NCBI RefSeq assembly: GCF_028502605.1 | Contig: NC_079237.1 | Location: 1,798,001-1,862,000 of the forward strand | DNA length: 64,000 nucleotides | DNA from: Trichoderma breve | Taxonomy: Eukaryota > Ascomycota > Sordariomycetes > Hypocreales > Hypocreaceae | Reading direction: 5' to 3' | Shown: positions 22,532 through 33,823 of the stretch, piece after piece | How positions within the stretch are numbered: the stretch's first letter is position 1 | Layout: every line of letters starts with the position of its first letter | Made by a program: the position numbers and the translations under genes | The notes under the pieces: model-generated | Told to the model about the DNA's origin: nothing | Seen by the model: only the letters and a program-made list of their open reading frames with translations | Database searches by the model: none

Positions 22532-23833
22532 CCTCTACGGTATATTGATGGGTTTCTCTAACCGAGTTCAGGGCAAGGCAAGGTTACGACATCATCTCCG
22601 AGTACCTGGGGAGAGGGTCGATTTGAATTTGACAGGAGATGGCAATCGATTGTGATGATGAGGGTGACGAGCACAGGAATGGCGCCGTCATACGAGGCAT
22701 GATTGAATGAACGGTCGAATGAGAATCATGCGTTTAGTTGCGTGTGTTTACGAATATTCTACGGAGCAAGGGGGGGTTGTCTAAATTGAATGGAGATGGA
22801 GATGGCTCATGGCTATGCCCGCTACGAAGCGAGAGGAAGCGAAAATGGAGTTCGTTTGTCTAGGTAATGCTTCCCCCTGGGGGCTGGGGATGGATGGGGC
22901 AAGCAAAGAAGATTTTTCTCTGTTTTTTTTAGACTGGGTGAGAAGAAAGGCGGTGATGGATGCAAGATTCGGTGACCATTAGCGTGAACTGGGTAAGAAG
23001 ACAAGAGCTGTTCCGTTGCGTTAGAGCAGAGTAAAGTAGAGTACGATAGGTTACTGGCCAAGCAGAAATCGGGGTTAGCAGAGCGGGTTGTGTGCTAAGG
23101 CGAGATGGCGCGCCAGGGGACGGCAAGCGATGGAGAGAGGGTTGAAGACTTGTGAAGAAGAGTGGACATGCTAAAGCAAGTTTTTAGCAGGGAGCAGGGG
23201 ATGAAGACATGGGGGTTCGTGGCAGATACGAGTGGGAAAGTGGGAAAAGAGAGAGAGGCTGAGATGCGGTGAGGCTTCTGTGAGGCTTCTGTGCATACAC
23301 CGTATTTTTGACACGTGAGGGGATGCTGTGTTGATGTGAGTAGATATTGAAGATAGATTGTGTGATTTTGCTGGTATTATTTAATCATGTTTGGATATTG
23401 CGAATGGCATGTCTCAATCTCGGTGGAAATTACACCCCAGACGATCGCATTATCTGGCACTCTTCAACGAAATACACATTGATCAAATATTATGAGTCCA
23501 AATGTCCACACGAAGAATTTAAAAACAAACCCCTGACCGACAGCAAGCAAAAAAAGCTCGTGTGGGGCACAAGCTAATTTCGGTAGGTCGCTTCCACTGT
23601 ACTGTAGCTTTGTGTGTCTCTCGTCTCTCTTTTTTTTTACGTTCGACCTGAGCGATCCATGGGCGTAGTTCTCAGGGGAGGGGCCCCCATGTCATGTATC
23701 TCACAGTGCACCGTGTTTTTTTTCTTTGTTCTGTTGGTTTAGTACTCCGTAGAGGTTTTTCTTGTGCTTGCTTGTTCGCATGCGTGTTTGATGTGCTGTC
23801 AAGCGTGATGCTGGATGGTGGAGACTGAGACTG

Positions 23834-23853
23834 TCTTGTCTTGTCTTGTCTTG
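23834..23853. repeat. (TCTTG)4 microsatellite
   Basis: Four exact tandem copies of TCTTG lie in intergenic DNA. Confidence 0.85.
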
Positions 23854-24286
23854 CTTCTTCTTGTTCATCGTGCTGTTTTTTGCATGTGCTGCTACTGGGT
23901 AGCTAAGCTACAGCTAGCTATAGCTATCTGGTTCAAGTTAGTATGGATGGATTGTTGAGGTGCGTGATGCGTGATGCTGCTGAGCATGAATCGATCCACG
24001 GTTCTCTGCCGTTGCTATACCGCCACTCATGACATGATGCCATTCATACATGCTCGTCTGTTCTGCTCTGTACACGTAATAGTATGCAATTGACTAAAAC
24101 AGCGGGCTTGCTTGCTTGCATCCAGCCGATCTGTACGGAGTAAACGAAGGCACGCAGCATCGCGACGTGTCCCAGACAATGTCGCACTCTGAAGCGTGAG
24201 TTGCAAGCAGCGGCACCCAAGTACGTAATACTATATCGAGTATCACCTACTGAACTGAGGTAGCAGCTCTTTCTGATTTATTTATT

Positions 24287-24288
<2 letters not shown>

Positions 24289-24328
<40 letters not shown>
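24289..24328. repeat. T40 homopolymer tract
   Basis: There are forty consecutive T residues, preceded by TTTATTTATT. On the minus strand this is an A40 tract. It is the longest homopolymer in the window and its true length may be uncertain in the assembly. Confidence 0.9.
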
Positions 24329-24331
<3 letters not shown>

Positions 24332-26886
24332 CTTGTCTTGTTCAATTCGGCCGAGTGCGTGCAGTACCTATTCAATTCTTGAAAATGCCAGCCCGTCGTC
24401 TTTGTTTCACCATGAACAGGTGACATCTCCGTGTCGTCTATTATTGCTTGGCCAGCCGAAAGCATGAAAGACATTGAATAAAGTAGAAGGGGGAAATTGT
24501 AACAACACGCCGCATTGAATTGAAATCGCCAATCCCATTTTGAACGCTCCATGTATTCTTGTACGAGTACTATAATTATTATTATTCTTAGATACGAACA
24601 CACTCCGTACCATGTATACAGTGAACTGTCCATCATCGCCATCTCCAAACAGTGTCACATCCCGATATAGAACACACACGCGCCTCCGTGTCGTGGCCCG
24701 CATCGCCCTCTCCGGCTGAGACAAGGCCCTCGATACGGACGCGAAACAACACAAGAATAATAATAATGCCCGTTTGCACAAGTAAGAAAGAGGAAGAGGA
24801 AAAAATAGCACAACCCCCTTGTCCTCCCTATTTCGGACGTCGCGGTATCAAAAATCAGCCTCGTACAAGTATATGTGCACATTTACGCACTCGTAACAGG
24901 TAATAATACAGTGCATCAACAGCCATGCACATCATTATTTGGTAAAATTCCCCTTGCCCTTGAGACCCATGCTCTCTCTCTCTCTGTCTTGCTCCTGAAC
25001 TGCCCGTATCACGTACTCCGTGCGGCGTCACGTATCACGTATCATATCATGTACTTGTCAGCAGCAGCACATGGCCGTCTCCAGCAGCAGACAGACGTGG
25101 GCACGGATTGCAGATTGCTCACTCACATACCTTGCCCTGTCTGCCTGCGGGTATGTACTCGTACATGAGGATGAAGAAGTAAAAAGAAAGGAAAAGAAGG
25201 GATATTCAACGCAGGAGCACGGAGTGCGTGCAGCGAACGCTCAGGTACAGAACAGACAGATGACGGGAAAAATAAAGATAAATTACGCTCAACCCTTATT
25301 CTCCGATATCATTGTAATATACTTATCATGTTATTGTGCATATCCTAATTCTTATGTTGCATGTACAGACATATCAAATTGTTCTTAGTAGTGGTAGAAA
25401 CCGTCGTGACCGAAGCCGGAAGGTCTCACAAAACACCAACACAAAAGACAAGACACACCGTAACCAGCAACACACTAACACAGCACAAAGTAATCCAACA
25501 TACAGCAAAAAAAAAAGAGAAAACAAAAAAGGTACTAATCCAAGTCCAGCACAACAAGCATCTCATTCCATGCCCAAAAAACGCAGTAATGGCACATTAG
25601 CCCCAAAGCAGGACAGGACTAAAACATGTCGGCAGTACTCCATACATCTGCATGTACAACACATCTCTTCAAACTCCACTGCGGGAAGGGGAGAAAAAAA
25701 GAGGGCAAAGAAAACTTACACCAACCAAAATTCAACAACATCCCATCCCGCCTTTTGCCTTGGTTCTGTTCCTTGCGGTGAAAGTCTGTACTGTACTGTA
25801 ATTCTCATAAGCTATAACTATAACTTTGAAGCAAAACCATTAAAACTATTACATCTACCACTCAGTCCAAAGCAAGATCTTTCCATCTGATCTTACCTTA
25901 CTTTATAGTAAAACTGTTAGTAGTAATATCTCGACTCCCATCAACCGGACTCCTCCGCTCCATCAGGTCCAAATCCCCACTCTGGGCATCCACGTACCCG
26001 TACTGCATAGTCATCAACGTCAAATGTATGTTCGGGGCATTCCATTCCACGACAAGTAGGTACTCGTGCACTCATGCACGCATTCACCCATCTTGTTCAC
26101 TCTGGGTTAAACAATCTTCAACGGGAATAAAGAAAAAGCGGCTCTTGTACACCGTGTTCATGGCAGACCGCCTCGGCTGCCAGGGATGCTCGATGCAGGA
26201 GTTTTTGCCTATCAGGTCATGGACCCTTGCAACTACAACGTCGGTGTAGGTGCATGGAGAGCCCCAGTTCACCGCGGCAACCATGAGTAAAGGCAACAAA
26301 GGCATACTGGACTGTACTGTGCATTGATGAGTAGTCAGCACACGGAAATGCATCACACAAATTGTCACTTGTTGGCAAAATAGGCAAAATTTGGATTCAA
26401 ATCGAGGTCCGAGGACTCTCTTCATTGGTAGCATCATGACTACTTGCGTAGCTAAAGCGAAAAGCAAAAAAACAGTGTTTGCCAGCTGATGTCATCGCGG
26501 CTGTATTGTCCCAAAGAAACTGATAGAAAAGAAAAAACGCCACGAGGCAATGCAAAGCCTCCCCAAGAGTGTCATGTTCGCATGACGAACTCTTCTCATG
26601 TATGCCCACGTGAAAACGCCGCTCCGTGCAATATATGCCCCCATTTTTTGTTATGCCATATAAAAATGCGCCGCCTATAAAAAAAACCCCCAAGTTGAAA
26701 AAAAGCAGGAAAAGGAGAAGATTCCAGCACCGTCGTCACGAAATTCGCAAGAGTGAAGAAAGTAGAGGCCAGCTGTTGTTGATCGGAGCATTCATAAAAA
26801 AAAATGTTGAATGTGGATCCAGTGTCGCAAAAGGTAAAATCGAGGTGAAGAGAGTGTATGAATGGAATGGTAGCGGTGTATGGGGC

Positions 26887-27825
26887 TCATACTCGGATGC
26901 TTCGTCGCCGAGTCAAGAAGCCCTGGCGAATTCGTTTTGTCGGTGACAGGGGGGATGCCACATCGCTAACCGGCGATAGCGTTGTGGCTGAGTAGCTGCT
27001 GGCCCTCCTGGAGGCCATCACGTCCTGGTAAATCGAGGGCGGTATTGATGTCGCGTTCCGGGGAGTGCTGTGGTTCTCCTCCTTGTCCTCACCGACCTGC
27101 TCCATGGGCAGCGTCTGTATTGACAGAGCCTCTCGAGACAGGGACGCCGACTGGTTCAGGTTAGGCCTGCTACGCTTCCTGACCAGGCTAAGCGTCCTCT
27201 TGAACATTTGCGCCGTCTTGCGGAGCTGGGGTTCAGGCTCTTCGGGCTCCGACTTTGTCGCGAATGGATCAATGTTGAGGAACGAGGGCGAGCCCCCCTC
27301 GAAGCTGATGGGAGACATGATGCTGCTTGACCGGGGAGGGTGCTGTGAAACCCCCTTGGCCGACGACGTGGAGCTAGTAGATGCCTTTCGGTGCTTCAGG
27401 ATGGGCTCGGTTGACGTCCTTGTAAGCTCGTTCGCGGCGCAGCTTGTTGATGAGCTTGGCGATATTGATCTTCGGGAAAGCTGAACGATGCAGGCCTTTC
27501 CAGAGAAGACCACTGAAACCTTGCGAGCAATGTCCTGGCATGTTGATGTCTGCTCGGGTGTCTCTTGCGCCTGCTCGCTGTCGGAGCTGTAGTCGCAGTC
27601 GGAGAAGTCGTCGGCTGAAGAAGAAACATCCTCTTCGGATGAAAGGTAGAGAAGATGAGGAGCGGCGGGAGTGAGGACGGGTCGGTGTCCTGAAAGCTTC
27701 TGAGGCATGGTGGCCAGCAGCCTTGAGGCCCTCAGGGCGCTTCTGGGAGGTAGAGCGGGTGCCTTGGGCAGCACGGCCTCTGTCTTTGTGATTGTTGATG
27801 ACATGTTGGTGTCGAACTGGGTCAT
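26887..27825 (-). CDS. Ser-rich, probably disordered protein of unknown function
   Basis: I do not recognise a domain. The frame ends at 26887; the first ATG is at 27825 (MTQFDTNM), giving 312 residues. It is rich in Ser, Pro and Thr and looks intrinsically disordered. It has an acidic Ser/Asp patch (SSEEDVSSSADDFSDCDYSS), a short hydrophobic-basic stretch (VSVVFSGKACIVQLSRR), several SP/TP dipeptides that could be phosphosites, and basic clusters (KRTLSLVRKRSRP; TRRRSIRV at the C terminus). The frame stays open above the ATG to a TGA and reads protein-like sequence (KEIRIYNQ, APKLREGLLAPQP), so the true N terminus may be spliced from an upstream exon; a CTCTAG acceptor lies at 27946-27941. 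It is flanked by very long intergenic regions. Coding status is supported by length and the patterned composition, not by a named family. Confidence 0.65.
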   Translation of the reverse strand: MTQFDTNMSSTITKTEAVLPKAPALPPRSALRASRLLATMPQKLSGHRPVLTPAAPHLLYLSSEEDVSSSADDFSDCDYSSDSEQAQETPEQTSTCQDIARKVSVVFSGKACIVQLSRRSISPSSSTSCAANELTRTSTEPILKHRKASTSSTSSAKGVSQHPPRSSSIMSPISFEGGSPSFLNIDPFATKSEPEEPEPQLRKTAQMFKRTLSLVRKRSRPNLNQSASLSREALSIQTLPMEQVGEDKEENHSTPRNATSIPPSIYQDVMASRRASSYSATTLSPVSDVASPLSPTKRIRQGFLTRRRSIRV

Positions 27826-30800
27826 GTCGAGATTGATGTCGATGTCGGTTGGTTGTGGTGCAAGCAAGCCCTCGCGGAGCTTGGGAGCTTGGGGGGAAGC
27901 TTGATTGTATATGCGAATCTCTTTGTGTGGTCCTGCCCCTCTAGAGTATGGATGCCTGGGACGAATTCGACTGCCTATTCAATGGCTCCTTGCAAAGCTC
28001 CACCAACTTGGGCAATAGTCGTACGTGTGACGGCAATATATATCGAATAGGGCGGATCCAAGACCAATAAGGCGGGCGAAGTCGAGAAGGAGGAAGAAGA
28101 AGATTGACAAAGGGAGAGACTCTGGTTGGATTCTTGTAAGGCGTCAAACGAGCCAAGATATGGAAGTGGAAGAGCAAGGTATGGAAGATATGAAGATATG
28201 GAACAAGGGAAAGGGCGGTGGAGGGAGGAATGTAGCTGAAGCTGTTCCCGTCTCGTTCACGCGCAGAGAAGGGAAAAAAGAAAAGAAACTTGACTTGAAT
28301 GGTCTTGGAAGAGAATCTTGACTCTCTCTCCACGCGCCGGGAAGGGGGCACACACAGATACAAGTATGTGAGGCAGGCATGGGCATGTTCCACCGTCTGG
28401 CATGCTGCTGCCCGCGCACTGTGTACTTGCCACGAACGGCGAGCCCACTTCCCACCTTGGAGGCCCACTTGGCACCCTCCAGGGGTCGAGTGGTGCTCCA
28501 CAAGACATTGCCAGAAAGGGGTTAGCCCACGTTATGACGGCACAGGCATTTGAGTGTCTGGTGCTGTGCAGAATTATTACCTGTCGTAGTGCTGAACCTG
28601 AACCTGTACAGAACTGAACAGGACCTGGCACAATTAACCAAAACATGTCACTGGCCCTGCAAGCAAGTCGTTTCACAGGCCTGCCACTGGCCGGCCGGTT
28701 GACGGAGCGAGCAGCTCTTTCTGTCCACCCCATTTCGCTATCCCAACTCGTCATATTTTCCAAGAATGTGACTGCTGCAGATAGATTGAAGTTTTGTACG
28801 GAGGGCAGTCTTGTACCTCTGGGCACTCCGTAAAAGTGTCGGGTTCTACGAAGCAATGCCACCTCCAGCTCCAGCCATGTGGCTTGACTTTGGAGATGGA
28901 TGATTGATATTGAACTCATTGCAGCCACGGCGTCGACGTCCTCCTCGCTAATGGAGAAACCAGCATTTGTATTTCTCCTCGTACCTTCATGCGCCACTGT
29001 CCATCGCTTTGTCTGACGCCTCTCTTGCTTCCCCAGCCACCGCCTGCAGAATGCCATCATTCCAGTGCTTTCGTACGATTTACTGCATCCATCACATTCG
29101 ACTAGATGACTTGGTGCAGTAGGTACTGTAAGAATCAGGACATGTGTGAGTGCGAGTGCCGCTTTAGCTCGAGATGGCGAGTGTGACGTCCCACCAGCTC
29201 TCCGCACGCAACACGTATCACCACTCGACTTCAAGTGCCGAGTGCTACCCTTTGCTCCCATTGGCATTCAGGCACAGAGTATTAGCCAGTGGTGCCAAGT
29301 CAAGTAGAGTAAGCAGCGTAATCTAGAATCACCCGACGAGATACTCGATAAAAACTGCCAATTATCAAAGTCAAAAAGGATCACCACGAAACAATCCTTT
29401 AATTGCTACGGCACTTGAGGAGATCCCCTTGACGCCATTATAGCAGCCCCATTGATGGATGACATGACACCCGATGACTCGTCGCAGCCTCGCCGATCTC
29501 TCCTCTTGTTGCAGCAGCCCGCCCTTGATATCGAATCCCCCTCCAAACTCCATCCTTACAGCACGGACACGTTCCACGTCCCAACTGTCATTCATTCAAA
29601 CCCTCTCCATTCTCCACCATCCGGATCATTCCAGGGGTCATGACGCCAACCGCACCAAGCGTCGACGTGGAGGCCAGAGCCCGTCTTGATTGGGTGAACT
29701 GCCATTTACCATTGGGAGCAAACAAACCGCTGTCTTCCAACGCCATTACTCGTGGCTACTAACTGGCAAACCTAGCCTGAACGAACATCCCGGGCGGATC
29801 GTCGTCTCGTCACGCGGGCGCTGCTAGTCTAGTAAACGGCTGAGCACGCAGCTCCCTGTAGCTCGTCATTTTAACTGTTTCTACTAGCAGTGCAGTGAAG
29901 TGACTAACAGCATGAAGATGTCGGTACAGGCTCAGGGAGGATACAGCGCTGTGCCGTACCGTAGCATCGAGACCGCAGATCGGTTTGAGCACTTTCTTGA
30001 ATGAGATTTGATTACATCCAATCTACAAGGCCATTGATGAAAGTGCCGGCCGACGAAAGAAAAAAAAGCTCCATGCAGCTAATAAGCGACCTACAGCTGG
30101 TCTCGGCAGCGCGTGAATCACCAGAACTGTATCTAGCATCTTAGCCTGGCTGCACCATGACGCCCGGCAAGAACCAATCACATGGTCAACACGGCCCTTT
30201 TCTTCCTCTCCTCATGATGCCCTCTCGAAAGCCCTTTTTTCTCTCCTTTCGCCTTGTGCCATCCGAAATGCTTCAGCCGCACGCACAAGAAACGCTTGCC
30301 GCCACGTCAAGTTAAATTACTTGTTCCCATGATGCGCCGTGTGGCACGGATTAAAAACGCTGCACAGACTGCAACACCTGACGCAGGGCGAAAAGGGACT
30401 GGATGCACGATGGTCAAGGCTTTCGGGACGTTTTTAATTGTTTCCAATATTTTTTAGAGGTGGGCTTCGCACGGAGTTGGCCGTGTGAGAATGTAGATAG
30501 GATAATACCCCTTTGGTCGTAGGTTAGATAGGGTGGTATTTATTGCCTTGAGAGAGGGTTGATGCAAGACATTACGCCAACATCCTGCGAAACCACCCGC
30601 ATAGAATCAATTCTTCCACCCTTTCCAAGGAACAACAGCCCTTAAGTCTACGCGTAATAAGTATCTAATTCCATCTCCAATGCCTACATACTATGCCCTC
30701 ATCCATTCATTCATCCGCATTCAACTCACGCCATGCATCGCGCCATTGATTCTCATCCCAGCCTCTCCCTCCTCTCGCCATCCAGTCAAAACCGGCAGAC

Positions 30801-33800
30801 GCAGTCCATTGAATCTGATCTAGAGTGGTTTTGGTGCCTCTGGTAGCGCCGACGTTCACACCCACTCGTCTGTCGACTTGCATCGTTACCGCCCAATCAT
30901 CTGCGAATCACCGCACCGTGACGATACAGATGCCGATGGAGGCCTTTTCCCTGTTTCCTTTTGCCTCTTCTTCTTCATCTGTGGTTCCCTGCTCTAGGCC
31001 GACTTTTAGGCCTCTGCAGATAAGATGACGAACTAGCACGTTTAAGTGAACCTCTGGTGGCATCATTTCTCTTGAATGTACTCCGTATATAGCGGCACCG
31101 TTCAATGTCTCGCATAGGAAATAGAAGAAGGAAAGGAAGAAAAAACGTATAACGGCGTCACTCCTCCCGCTTGTACGAACCGAGATCGCCTCTACCGAGC
31201 CCCTGATTTGCAGCATCAGAGTCACACCAGATTCTACAGCAACTTGGGCCGACCATCCCAAACTCCAAGATACCGCCCAAGAATTCCCTTGTGTTACCAA
31301 TGTAAATGCAACACATGGGAGGGACACAGACAAGAACTCGGCTCTTTTGATTGGAAACCCGCCACAAGACACAGCGATACTTGTCCATTCTCGATTCCCC
31401 CTCTTCCCACCCAAACATCATTCATCCTCCCATCCATCTACCTGATACCCTCTTCTTGGGTAGGATGGATGGGCAGCCTTGGGCCTCGTATCTGCTTCAC
31501 TGCATGTCTCAACCAGAACGCCACCAAAACCACTAATCCAGCAGCAACTCTTCGCGGTGACTGGCTCAAGCCGATAAGGCTGGAACACTGACTGGACTAG
31601 TGCCGCGAAACTTGGGCATCTGACAGAACACACCAAAACCTTCGCGACGCACAGCGCTTCACATTTGAGATCCGTCCGCTCGAGATCCGGTCCCCATTCG
31701 TTGGCGATAACCTAGAATTCGGAGGTCTGGGCTTCCGTCAATCTGGTTCATGTACCTTTGGACAGTGAAGCCGTACTGTATCCCAGCCCTCTGGTAAGAA
31801 AAGAAAAAGCACCCGCCACCGGCTGTGCTTAGCCCATCCCACAGCTGGAAGCTCGCGTGAGTGACCTGCGTAAGGCTTGACGGAATGCTGACTCCGTATC
31901 GATCCCGATGCTGCACACAACTCAAAGTTCTGTCATAGGTACGGAGTAGTGGCCCTCGAAATAGCAACTTTGCTTATAGGGTAGATACAAGTGACCCCAG
32001 CCATGGCGTCATAGGCTCCCGCCGGCTGACAACTTAAACTGCCATGCGCCACACCTGGTCCCCAAAACCCTTCTCCGCGGGCCCTCTTTAGTGGCTTGAG
32101 CTTCGTTTTGCGGAGGATCCGTGCAAGCCACAGACCACCAGCCACAGCCAGATCCATACCAAAAGCGGACTAACTCCATCTTTTTCTCTTTTAAACAATA
32201 AGAATGAAGCCAGAAATAGAAGCCTGAACCCTTATTCCGGTACCCTTCTTTTGCGCGTGGCGTGAAGCTCAGCGGGCTGTGCAAGCTCCTAATATTCCGA
32301 AAAGTGTCCTCCGTACCTTTTCTCATAGAATCATTCTCGCAATATACCAAGCTCGTAGATGAGGGCAGGCTGGCTCCTTCGGAAACAGCACCACCCGTTC
32401 GCCCTTATCTTTGAGTTTCTGAAACACAAGACAGAGAAATTGCCCAACGCAAGTCACGTTGACTCAACCCGGGGGGCCGTTTCAACACCGGGCCACGAGC
32501 GTTTCAATCCGTGCGGCGGGCCCCCTCCCCCGTCTAACAACCCCCGACAGCACGTTTTTGTTTGACGATTGTTTCTTAATTGGTGACGGACAGCTAAACG
32601 CCAAGACGAAACATGGCCTGATACACGGGCGTGGTCACAAAAAATGGATACTAACATGATAAGAGAAAAAAAAAAAAAAAAAAAAAAACCAAAGAGTTCA
32701 TCACCAACGTGTTGATTTTGCTTTTGCTCTGTTGGGGTTGTCTTGGCGGGATTTGGGACGTAAACTGTGTACATACATGCGTACCTAGTGTCAAATTCAG
32801 GATATTTTGATACACGAGCTTACACTTGTTAGTTTCGCGCATCTTCGACTAAGCGGCCGTGCATTTTTGCCACTGGTTGTTGATCGTAATCGTTGATCCA
32901 TCTAAGATGGCTTGTATCTATGTACAGTACAGTATTGGGTTATCGTCAAGCATAGCGGCCGTCTTAATCATTCTCTCCCAGCAACCGTGCTCTATTAAGC
33001 AGTCCCACCTCAGAAACAGCTCGTTTCGTCCCAAAAGCCAATGAAGCTAAATAATAAATCCACCGTATCTCGTTTCCATACAGTATCGCAGCCCAGTCAC
33101 CCCAAAAGTGACTTGACGAAAAAAGGCCCATGTCAAAGCTGTGTCTAGAACGCTCCTAATCCCCAGAAGCCAATCCCCTTAGCTTCTGACGTCTTTATCG
33201 GGGAGAAGAAGGCAATAAATCAACAATGATGTATTTTTGCTACATCTCTCCACTTCGTCTCCTTGCAGAATGTCATTCTGGCTCCGTCCAGTTGGTCCAA
33301 GCCGGGTTGATTGCCACATGGCGGTGCAGTAAGCTTATAATACAGTACTATGTAATCATATGAACTGCTGTGAGTCAGCCGTATTTATTTTCCCACCCAC
33401 GAGGCATCTAATCCAGAGCCGTAAAGGGAGCCGCATCATCTGATCACGACAAGAGCTTGTGCTAATAGAAATACACAAGGCTATAAAAAAGCGCGGATGA
33501 CGCCTCTCCCGCGAGGCCGGACAGCTGGAACTGACACGAGAGCAGGTCAAAGAGGTCAATTTGTATAGAACTATCGTCGAAGATGACGGAAATTATGAAC
33601 CAAACTGATTAATGTCCCTGAATGTAATCCCAGATCCCCCAGTTTTTTTGTCTTTCTATATTACACTGGACACTAAGATTAGAAGTAAATGGAGGAAAAA
33701 AAAAGCCTTTTTGCTATCATCAATCATCATGCCTCTGATTTGCCTCATGACCTAGCTCCTTTGCACCAAGGCGGCAAATCGCCAAAAACAGAATAGAGAA

Positions 33801-33823
33801 AAGAAAAGGAACGGAACCTGAAA
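27826..33823. other. Large gene-sparse region (6.0 kb)
   Basis: This 6-kb region lies between the start of the Ser-rich gene and the stop of the F-box gene, both on minus. It contains an A23 run, two exact TACGGAGTA/TACTCCGTA copies (31079 and 31940) and near matches at 31890 and 28824. A 336-codon open frame at 28257-29267 on minus has no domain, frequent Cys/Trp and no conserved pattern. No gene is supported. The first 500 nt may hold an upstream exon of the Ser-rich gene. Confidence 0.5.
32666..32688. repeat. A23 homopolymer tract
   Basis: Twenty-three consecutive A residues lie in intergenic DNA. Confidence 0.85.

Larger units (their letters stand above)
21847..26886. other. Large gene-sparse region (5.0 kb)
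   Basis: This stretch lies tail-to-tail between glycogen synthase and the Ser-rich protein gene, so it should hold only two 3' ends, yet it is 5 kb long. It contains a T40 run, a (TCTTG)4 microsatellite, ACTGTACTGTA motifs, two exact copies of TACGGAGTA/TACTCCGTA (23743 and 24134), and an A/C-rich patch at about 25390-25750. Open frames are short and without domains. I see no supportable gene; non-coding transcripts are possible. Confidence 0.5.

Noticed and set aside
24337..24347. GTTCAATTC B-box-like string
   Set aside because: It is preceded by a T40 tract, with no A-box or cloverleaf.
25336..25890. 184-codon plus frame at 25.3-25.9 kb
   Set aside because: It is Lys/Asn/Thr-rich because of A/C-rich DNA and has no family resemblance.
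28257..29267. 336-codon open frame on minus in the 6-kb intergenic region
   Set aside because: It has no domain, irregular composition with many Cys/Trp/Met, overlapping frames on both strands, and a C terminus running into low complexity. Length alone is not enough.
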